Below, piece after piece: positions 7,189-12,551 of a DNA stretch of 12,551 nt (position 1 is the stretch's first letter; each line of letters opens with the position of its first letter). Under the pieces are notes generated by a model. That model ran no database searches and was not told the DNA's origin. It was given only the letters and a program-made list of their open reading frames with translations. Source of the DNA: an uncultured Succinivibrio sp. (lineage in GTDB: Bacteria > Pseudomonadota > Gammaproteobacteria > Enterobacterales > Succinivibrionaceae); NCBI GenBank assembly GCA_900754255.1, contig CAAECI010000053.1, positions 1 to 12,551 on the forward strand, given 5' to 3'. The position numbers and the translations under genes were made by a program.

Positions 7189-7220
7189 GAAACGCTTTCG
7201 TGTTTCTGCTATCCCCTTTT
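7188..7220 (+). terminator. Weak hairpin after tRNA-Asn, possible terminator or processing signal
   Basis: Bases 7188-7195 and 7200-7207 form an 8-bp stem (AGAAACGC with GTGTTTCT, one G-U pair) around TTTC. A run of only four T appears at 7217-7220, ten bases after the stem, so termination here would be weak. The hairpin starts at the encoded CCA and could guide 3'-end processing instead. Confidence 0.4.
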
Positions 7221-7560
7221 ATAATATTTCACATTTATGCATTACGGCATCTTTGCAAGCATAAGATCATCACGCTGTTAGTTTTCAAAAGAAAGTAAGC
7301 ACAGAGCGTTACTTTGTCCTAGACGACATGCAACCAGATGAGAACCGCCTTTGCCCCGCACGGAACACTGCTGCGGCTTTGTAAAACACAACAAAGCAAA
7401 GCAGAATACAACGGAATATCTCATATCTTTGTCATATCCTGCTTGACGCTTTTTAAGCCGTGATCGCCGACGCTTTACGCCGCCATATGGTAAGTAAAAT
7501 TCCTAATCAGCAGTCTTTGGAAACATCTTTCCCTGCATGCACTAATGCGCAGGACGAAGA
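7208..7560. other. Intergenic stretch with no convincing gene but several inverted repeats
   Basis: No open frame here has a credible start, ribosome binding site and coding character. Three inverted repeats stand out. TTATGC (7235-7240) pairs with GCATAA (7259-7264). AAAGTAA (7292-7298) pairs with TTACTTT (7309-7315). GCTTTGT (7376-7382) pairs with ACAAAGC (7391-7397), extended by CTGC (7371-7374) with GCAG (7401-7404). A TATAAT at 7220-7225 lacks a good -35. The stretch may hold a small RNA, untranslated 3' sequence of the binding-protein gene on the - strand, or decayed DNA. I see no clear terminator for that gene. Confidence 0.4.
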
Positions 7561-8322
7561 TCATTCGTTCGGAAGCCACCTTTGCTCGATCTTGGCAAAT
7601 TCTCCGTTTTCCCTGATCGTCTTCAGACCGGCATTGATCTTCTCAATAAGCTGCTCGTTTCCTTTTCTGGTGATGATGCCCAGATCCACGGCGCGGACCA
7701 GACTTTCCTTAACATATACCAGATCCTGATCCTTGGTGCTGGCAAGGTAGTACTGATGCACGGGGTTTCCGGTCACGGCCGCATCACAGCCCTTCTTTTT
7801 TAGCTCCATATAAGCCTCGGGCATGGAGTTGAAGGTCACGGCCTCGGCCCCCTCTATACCTCTGACGATGTCGGCACCGACGGATCCTAACTGCACGCAG
7901 ACCTTATGGCCCTTAAGATCCTCCATCTTGTGGATCTGACCTACGCTATCCTTGCGGATCATGATGGCCTGTCCTGCGACGACTGTGCCGTCAGAAAACA
8001 AAACCTTTTTTTCACGCTCGGGATTTTTAGAAATACCCGAAATGGCCGCCTCCTGAACACCGCCCATCACCGCAGGTAAAATGGCATCAAAGGGCATGGC
8101 CACAATCTTGGGAGTAAATCCGGCCGCACGGCCGATGGCATTTATAAGATCGATTTCAAAGCCCACGATCTTACCGTCCTGAGTAAATTCAAAGGGCGGA
8201 AAGGTAGGCTCGGTTGCAAAGGAGATCTCCGGAAGATCCTGTGCGTAGGAAGAATTTGCCGTCAAGGATAAAACGGTGGCGACGGCTACAAGCAGCTTGT
8301 TCATTTTCATTGCAATTGACAT
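7561..8322 (-). CDS. Periplasmic amino-acid-type ABC substrate-binding protein (SBP family 3)
   Basis: This 253-residue protein has an N-terminal signal peptide: basic start MKMNK, hydrophobic core LLVAVATVLSLTA, and likely cleavage after SSYA at residue 27. The mature part shows the solute-binding family 3 (GlnH/HisJ/ArtJ-like) pattern: ATEPTFPPFEF at 36-46, GKIVGFEIDL at 50-59, GISKNPERE at 96-104 with R103 at the usual ligand-carboxylate position, and GCDAAVTG at 178-185 with D180 at the amino-group position. Two cysteines (142, 179) could form a disulfide. It would capture a polar amino acid or similar ligand for an inner-membrane permease, but no permease or ATPase gene lies in the window, so it looks like an orphan. 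The ATG at 8322 is chosen, although AAAGGAG lies 13 nt away; starts at 8310 or 8304 would still keep the signal peptide. No glycine-riboswitch-like leader is apparent. Confidence 0.9.
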   Translation of the reverse strand: MSIAMKMNKLLVAVATVLSLTANSSYAQDLPEISFATEPTFPPFEFTQDGKIVGFEIDLINAIGRAAGFTPKIVAMPFDAILPAVMGGVQEAAISGISKNPEREKKVLFSDGTVVAGQAIMIRKDSVGQIHKMEDLKGHKVCVQLGSVGADIVRGIEGAEAVTFNSMPEAYMELKKKGCDAAVTGNPVHQYYLASTKDQDLVYVKESLVRAVDLGIITRKGNEQLIEKINAGLKTIRENGEFAKIEQRWLPNE

Positions 8323-8342
8323 GCTTTAAGGCATGCTCCTTT
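8320..8342 (-). promoter_or_regulatory. Ribosome binding site with a hairpin over the start codon of the binding-protein gene
   Basis: On the - strand AAAGGAG (8342-8336) is a strong Shine-Dalgarno but lies 13 nt from the ATG at 8322. Between them CATGC (8335-8331) can pair with GCATG (8324-8320), placing the start codon in a 5-bp stem. This could limit translation, or it may mean the spacing is read differently. Confidence 0.45.
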
Positions 8343-8349
8343 ATTTTTA

Positions 8350-8379
8350 ATTGTACGTACCAAGGAAAAACTCCCTCAA
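8350..8379 (-). promoter_or_regulatory. Predicted promoter of the binding-protein gene, with a palindrome at -10
   Basis: On the - strand TTGAGG (8379-8374, 4/6) and TACAAT (8355-8350, 5/6) are separated by 18 nt. Transcription would begin near 8343, just before the Shine-Dalgarno, giving a very short leader. The perfect 8-bp palindrome GTACGTAC (8353-8360) overlaps the -10 and could be an operator half. The -35 overlaps one arm of the inverted repeat at 8367-8421. Confidence 0.5.
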
Positions 8380-8421
8380 TTGGTATTTAGTATGCACTAA
8401 TTACTCATTTTAGGGAGTTTT
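8367..8421 (-). terminator. Long-loop inverted repeat, likely terminator of the tamB-hpt-protease operon
   Basis: On the - strand AAAACTCCCT (8421-8412) and AGGGAGTTTT (8376-8367) are perfect 10-bp arms, ending in five T (8370-8366). This sits about 50 nt after the stop of the Lon-like gene. The 35-nt loop contains a second small hairpin, TTAGT (8387-8391) with ACTAA (8396-8400). The long loop is unusual for a terminator. On the + strand the arm also ends in four T, so two-way use is possible. Confidence 0.55.
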
Positions 8422-8472
8422 CAAAAAGCAATGCTCAAATTTTAGTATTTTTGCCCAACAAAGGTGCAGATA

Positions 8473-10008
8473 TCAGCCCCAGAAATGCCACCAAGGGCGA
8501 TCCTCCGTGCGATTGGAGATCCCCTCCAACCTATCCACGATCTTGGCAACCACGGATTTTTCCTGCTGCGGATCTCCCCACTTGGCACCGGTAAACAGTC
8601 GTAGGGCTCCCTTTACATGCCTGACGGCGTAAATATGGAATTTACCCTGCTCGATCGCAGTGATGATCTGCGGACGCAACACCAAAGCATCGGCACAGGA
8701 ATGAGGGATGATCACACCCTGCGTGCCGGTAAGCCCGTGCAATGAGCAGATCTTAAAAAAGCCCTCGATCTTTTGATTAAGTCCGCCTACGGGCTGCACG
8801 TTGCCGAACTGATCAACCGCTCCCGTAACCGCCAGATCCTGACGCAACGGCAGATCGCCGTAGGCCGAAAGCACGGCACAAAGACCGGTAAGGGAGGCGC
8901 TGTCCCCGTCTATTTCCGAATATGACTGCTCAAAAACCAAACTGGCAGAAGCGGGAAGGGGAAGCACTGATCCGAACTCCCGCGTTAAAAATCCGTTGAT
9001 GATCATCATGGCCTTGGCATGGATCTGTCCTGCAAGCTCGGCCTTACGTTCAATGTCGGCAATTTCGCCCTCGCCGCCGGCCTTGATGGTGGCGGTGATA
9101 CGTACGGGCTCTCCGTACTCATAGCAGGATCCGGAGGTTTCGATGACACTAAGGCCGTTTATCTGTCCTATGCGTGATCCCGAGGTTTCCATGAGTATGC
9201 GCCGATCTCTGTGCTCGCGCATCATGGCCTGCGCAATATAATTTTGACGAAAATCGGCGGCACCCATAGCCTTGAGCAACACACGCGCATCAACCTCGTC
9301 TTTTTCCGTCATAGCCGAGGCTTCACCCAAAAGCTGTATGAGCTCACGCTCATCCAAAAGCATGAGCGCACGATCCTCAGCAAGACGCGCCCCACGCCAG
9401 GCCAAAAGCTCAAGTGCCTCGGCACTTAAATCCTTGCAAAGCTTAAGATCTCTTAAATAGGCCGTGATCTCTCCAAGCAGGACCGGGGAATACGCATATT
9501 CGACGACATAATCGGCGTGCAAAGCGTTGCGAAAGCGCGGGCATAAAAGCATGACATCCGCAAGATCCTGCGCATTGCCGCAGATGATCATTTTCAGATC
9601 ATCCTCCATAACGGAGCTTAAAAAATTCATGCGCTTTTGCGAGCTTAACAGACGATCGGCTGAGATCATGAGGATCTCACCCGGTTTGCACTTGTCTGCA
9701 AGTAGCGATTTGAATTCACGCTTTGAAAGAGAATTTAAGCATACGATCCTGCCCCCGCAGGCCTTAATCAGATCCCTGCAGGCAAAAAAAGGATCGGCAA
9801 GATCCGAAATTGAGAGCAATAAAAAATGTGCGCAGGGATTATCCTTAAGCGCTCTGACTGCGGACAAGGCCCGCAGCTGCAAGGATGCAAATGAACGCGG
9901 TCTCAAATTGCCCGAACCGCAACAAGACGTATCCTTTAAAAAAAGCAAATCGGATGAGGACAGCTCTTTAAAGTCTTCATCCGATCTAAAATTAAAATCA
10001 ATCAACAA
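8473..10008 (-). CDS. ycbZ: Lon-like protease, YcbZ/LonB family
   Basis: This protein of 510-511 residues matches E. coli YcbZ (586 residues as I recall) over its C-terminal half. The segment at 270-340 includes RIGQINGLSVIE and ERKAELAGQIHAKAMMI. The Lon protease Ser-Lys dyad is present: S370 in EIDGDSAS and K413 in PVGGLNQKIEGFF. The N-terminal ~260 residues correspond to an AAA-like region, but I see no Walker A P-loop, so ATP binding is doubtful; the E. coli relative also appears to lack one. It is probably a cytoplasmic serine protease with unknown substrates. No ATG occurs near the start. TTG codons at 10008 and 10005 are the candidates, and GAGG (10015-10012) suits the second better. 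The gene overlaps the 3' end of hpt by up to 11 bp, so translation is probably coupled. Confidence 0.88.
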   Translation of the reverse strand: MLIDFNFRSDEDFKELSSSDLLFLKDTSCCGSGNLRPRSFASLQLRALSAVRALKDNPCAHFLLLSISDLADPFFACRDLIKACGGRIVCLNSLSKREFKSLLADKCKPGEILMISADRLLSSQKRMNFLSSVMEDDLKMIICGNAQDLADVMLLCPRFRNALHADYVVEYAYSPVLLGEITAYLRDLKLCKDLSAEALELLAWRGARLAEDRALMLLDERELIQLLGEASAMTEKDEVDARVLLKAMGAADFRQNYIAQAMMREHRDRRILMETSGSRIGQINGLSVIETSGSCYEYGEPVRITATIKAGGEGEIADIERKAELAGQIHAKAMMIINGFLTREFGSVLPLPASASLVFEQSYSEIDGDSASLTGLCAVLSAYGDLPLRQDLAVTGAVDQFGNVQPVGGLNQKIEGFFKICSLHGLTGTQGVIIPHSCADALVLRPQIITAIEQGKFHIYAVRHVKGALRLFTGAKWGDPQQEKSVVAKIVDRLEGISNRTEDRPWWHFWG

Positions 10009-10537
10009 TGACCTCGTAAATGCCGGTTAGTTCGCGATATTTCTCGGCCAAATCCAAGCCGTAGCCTACTATAAAGCCCTTATCAAGAACAAAGCCCGGG
10101 TAATCGATGTTTATCTCGACCTCGCGACGCTCCCGCTTGTCGATCAAGGCCGCAAGCCTGACCGATTTGGCGCCGCGCGCCTTAAACATGGGAATGAGCT
10201 TGCTCATGGTGATCCCAGAATCGATCACATCCTCAATAAAGAGCACATGACGATCCTTCACATCTATATCTACATCCTTGGTGATACGCACCTCACTGGA
10301 GGACGACATCCCGCTTCCGTAGGAGGAGGCGCGCAGAAAATCAATCATCACCCCGCGGTGATGACGGCCGATTTCACGCACCAGATCGGTAAAGAAAAAA
10401 ACCGCACCCTTAAGCACGCAGACGCATACAAGCTCTTCTCCGGAGCAATCCGCGGCAATTTGCGCACCCATTTGCGCAACGCGCTCTTTAATAACATCCT
10501 CCGTATATACGGGGATGAGCTCTTTTATATTGACCAT
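9998..10537 (-). CDS. hpt: Hypoxanthine phosphoribosyltransferase
   Basis: This 179-residue enzyme is close to the usual family length. It transfers phosphoribose from PRPP to hypoxanthine (and to guanine, depending on the enzyme) in cytoplasmic purine salvage. The PRPP-binding loop VLFIEDVIDSGITM (98-111) has the adjacent acidic pair E102-D103. Other family marks are VLKGAVFFFTDL (41-52), LIDKRERREV (131-140) with the purine-contacting lysine K134, and FIVGYGLDLAEKYREL (155-170). All look functional. The start is ATG with GGAG 8 nt upstream. The gene follows tamB by 18 bp and overlaps the Lon-like gene, which argues for one operon. No separate promoter is obvious in the 18-bp gap. Confidence 0.96.
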   Translation of the reverse strand: MVNIKELIPVYTEDVIKERVAQMGAQIAADCSGEELVCVCVLKGAVFFFTDLVREIGRHHRGVMIDFLRASSYGSGMSSSSEVRITKDVDIDVKDRHVLFIEDVIDSGITMSKLIPMFKARGAKSVRLAALIDKRERREVEINIDYPGFVLDKGFIVGYGLDLAEKYRELTGIYEVIVD

Positions 10538-10555
10538 GCTGATGCTCCGGTTAAC

Positions 10556-12551
10556 TCAATCAAATTCAAAACTGTAAATTAAATCCACGGCCTGATCCAA
10601 TGACGACACGAACTCCACGTAGAATCTGCGCATCATTTCGTAACGCAACTTAAATTCTCCTACCGAGGTAAATACGCCGTAGCCGTATGACATCATAATA
10701 TTGTTCGTAAGATAGGTCTGTACGCCAATCTGTGTCTGCTGCCCGCTGCCTGAGGAGCCGAACTGCAGCCCGTTCACGCCCAAAGCTCCCGCCACCGAGT
10801 TCACAATCCCGGTAGTGGTTCCAAGCCCCAGTGCGGTTAAAAGCTGCATGCTCGAGCTGTCCGGATCATTCGTATTTTTATCAAGTCCGTGACCGTACAA
10901 CAAATAAGAGAGGATCTCGTTTTGTGACATGGCGGGTTTTGAGAAAAGCACGATTTCAGGATCGCGGGCCCTGCCGCTTACGCGCACGCCGGCCTCAACC
11001 TCATCCTCAATACCGGAGGGATCGGCGATCACCTCGGCATTAATTTTAGGATCAGCTATGTTACCATCAAAAACGGATTGTGCGTAGGTCAGCAAAAAAC
11101 GGTGCCCGTAAAGCTCGGCGCGGCCGTTTACGGAGGAAACTATGCCCTCGGCTCGTATATCCTTTTGCTGCAGGCTCTTTTTAAAATTGATCCCGCCTTG
11201 CAGATCCGTCTTAAGTCCCATGGCCTCGACCTTGACGTCCGATCCAAGATCGAGGCTGAGATCGACGCTTAAATTTTCATCCTGAAGCCCGTTTCTGCGC
11301 CTAACCTCCTTTAAAAGCTCCTCGCCGCCGTTTTCTCCTATGATCACCTCATCCTGCGAAGGAACCGTACCGTTTTCTCCCAAGCCATTTACTAAAATGC
11401 GGGCCTTGGGGATCACCACGGTACCGCGTATTGAATTTTGCTCTCCGAACGCGGCCTCGGCATTAATATTGGCAAAGCAGGAGCCGTAGCCCATGAGGAA
11501 CAACGGCAACTCGTCGGCGGAGAAATTTATTTTACCGAAGGCGCCCTCACTCCAATCCATAAGCCCATGTACCTTCAATGAGCCGCCGTTTACGCCTATG
11601 TTGCCGTCAAGAGTTCCGTTCGTACCGCTTGCGTTTAACACCAGATCAAATTTATTGAGACGACCTATATCGTAGCGGGGCTCGGCACTGCCTAAGACGG
11701 CAAGCTTGCCGTCAAGCAGCGGCCTATGCAAGCTTCCCGAAAGCCTAAGATCGGCATTGGCGCGCCCTGTAAGCTCGTTAAAGCCGTCGCCCACACCGCT
11801 TAAGCGATCCAAGGAAAAATCCCTGAGCGTAAGATAACCGCGCAGGCTCTTGGCACCGACAGGATCGCGCACATTAAGCTCGCCCTTAAGCGATCCGCGC
11901 TTATTACGTAATTTTGTGTCAAGCGCAGCCTGCATAAGATTGCCTTGCAAAAGCGCCGCGCCCTTAAAGCTTTCAAAATCTAAAAATGCCCCTTGGGCAA
12001 AGATCCGCGCCTTATCCCATGCAAAATCCACATCGAAGAAGGGGTGATAATTTTCAATACCTATATCTCCCTGTGCCGTAAAGTCTCCGCGTACCCTGAC
12101 ATTTTCAGGTAAAAGCGCGGACAAGGCATCCAAATTTAAATTCTCAAGCCTCAGACTGCTCCTTAAATGACCGTTTTCAAGCTTGCCGCCGCCCAGACTT
12201 AAAACACCTATATTGGATTGCAGCGTTACGGGACCGAAATTAGCCTCTTTACTTTTAAAATCAAAGGATAAGGCAGTTTTCTTCTTAAGCGATACGTTTT
12301 GTCCGAACTGCGTGATCATGCTTAAATCGCTAAGCTCTCCCCGCCATAGGGAGGAGACACGATCATAGCTTCCGGACAGTGCCGCAAAGCCGCTGTTGTT
12401 GCCGGCACAGCCTAAGGTCAGAAGATGACGATTTTCGTTGCCGAAAAGATCGAAGGTACATTTTCGTGAGGGGCGCAGTTTATCGTCAAAACGAATAAGA
12501 TCGGCAAAGAGCGTGATCCCTCCCGACTTTCGCGCCTCATCGGTACGGGCA
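10556..12551 (-). CDS. tamB: Translocation and assembly module subunit TamB, C-terminal part (5' end outside window)
   Basis: The frame is open to the right edge: 664 residues are present, against ~1,260 for complete E. coli TamB, so about half is missing. In-frame ATG codons such as 12319 are internal. The sequence is rich in alternating beta-strand pattern, as expected for the beta-taco groove of AsmA/TamB-type bridge proteins. The C-terminal DUF490 domain is clear: SGRARDPEIVLFSKPAMSQ, EILSYLLYG, a Gly-rich stretch, then VFTSVGEFKLRYEMMRRFYVEF and a final DQAVDLIYSFEFD. E. coli TamB ends similarly (LDLLYQFEF). TamB is anchored in the inner membrane, spans the periplasm, and works with TamA in outer-membrane protein assembly and phospholipid transport. 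tamA would be expected just upstream, beyond the right edge. hpt follows after 18 bp. Confidence 0.95.
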   Translation of the reverse strand, partial: ARTDEARKSGGITLFADLIRFDDKLRPSRKCTFDLFGNENRHLLTLGCAGNNSGFAALSGSYDRVSSLWRGELSDLSMITQFGQNVSLKKKTALSFDFKSKEANFGPVTLQSNIGVLSLGGGKLENGHLRSSLRLENLNLDALSALLPENVRVRGDFTAQGDIGIENYHPFFDVDFAWDKARIFAQGAFLDFESFKGAALLQGNLMQAALDTKLRNKRGSLKGELNVRDPVGAKSLRGYLTLRDFSLDRLSGVGDGFNELTGRANADLRLSGSLHRPLLDGKLAVLGSAEPRYDIGRLNKFDLVLNASGTNGTLDGNIGVNGGSLKVHGLMDWSEGAFGKINFSADELPLFLMGYGSCFANINAEAAFGEQNSIRGTVVIPKARILVNGLGENGTVPSQDEVIIGENGGEELLKEVRRRNGLQDENLSVDLSLDLGSDVKVEAMGLKTDLQGGINFKKSLQQKDIRAEGIVSSVNGRAELYGHRFLLTYAQSVFDGNIADPKINAEVIADPSGIEDEVEAGVRVSGRARDPEIVLFSKPAMSQNEILSYLLYGHGLDKNTNDPDSSSMQLLTALGLGTTTGIVNSVAGALGVNGLQFGSSGSGQQTQIGVQTYLTNNIMMSYGYGVFTSVGEFKLRYEMMRRFYVEFVSSLDQAVDLIYSFEFD

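Noticed and set aside
7189..7560. Genomic-island edge or attachment site at tRNA-Asn
   Set aside because: No integrase gene and no repeat of the tRNA 3' end was found on either side within the window.
8327..8335. Three-codon mini-ORF (ATG CCT TAA) upstream of the binding-protein gene
   Set aside because: It begins 1 nt after the Shine-Dalgarno, too close for initiation; the ATG is better explained as an arm of the small hairpin.
9527..10030. A 167-codon open frame on the + strand opposite the Lon-like gene
   Set aside because: It lies wholly antisense to a well-supported coding region, is Ser/Lys/Arg-rich in the manner of shadow frames, and has no recognisable domain.
12317..12319. ATG as the start of the tamB frame
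   Set aside because: The frame continues without a stop to the window edge with TamB-like sequence, so this is an internal methionine.

Overview
The window reads as ordinary chromosomal DNA of a gammaproteobacterium. SuhB (267 aa), UvrB, HPT, the YcbZ-type Lon-like protease, a YgfB-family protein and the TamB C-terminus all resemble enterobacterial homologues as I remember them, but the gene order is not that of E. coli. An Aeromonadales/Succinivibrionaceae-like or other less-studied gammaproteobacterium is my guess; sequence alone does not settle it. GC content looks close to 50%, and GATC is strikingly frequent. I see no CRISPR array, phage, integrase or insertion sequence.

Left part, + strand (1-3406): the 3' end of an arginine-rich gene, probably RNase E, ends in a strong intrinsic terminator. 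Directly after its T-tract comes a two-gene unit: a CNB/CBS/DUF294 nucleotidyltransferase-like protein and a DEDDh 3'-5' exonuclease. This pair is conserved but its function is poorly understood. Next, suhB on the - strand and a YgfB/UPF0149 gene on the + strand diverge from an 82-bp gap that holds a good suhB promoter. The YgfB-like gene collides tail to tail with uvrB, their stop codons overlapping.

Middle (6876-8472): the uvrB upstream region carries a perfect 10-bp-arm palindrome across its -10 element. A tRNA-Asn(GUU) gene follows, with a near-perfect sigma70 promoter. About 370 bp after it hold no convincing gene but several hairpin-forming repeats. A lone periplasmic amino-acid-type binding protein lies on the - strand, with a densely structured upstream region: a terminator-like hairpin overlapping its promoter, a palindrome at the -10, and a small hairpin over the start codon.

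Right part, - strand (8473-12551): a likely operon tamB (5' end beyond the window), hpt, and a YcbZ/LonB-type protease. The tamB-hpt gap is 18 bp; hpt and the protease gene overlap by 8-11 bp. It links an outer-membrane lipid-homeostasis protein, purine salvage and a Lon-like protease, with no obvious shared pathway.

I found no clearly new system. The best leads are the uvrB-promoter palindrome, the terminator fused to the leader of the DUF294/exonuclease pair, the layered regulatory DNA upstream of the orphan binding protein, and the GATC enrichment.
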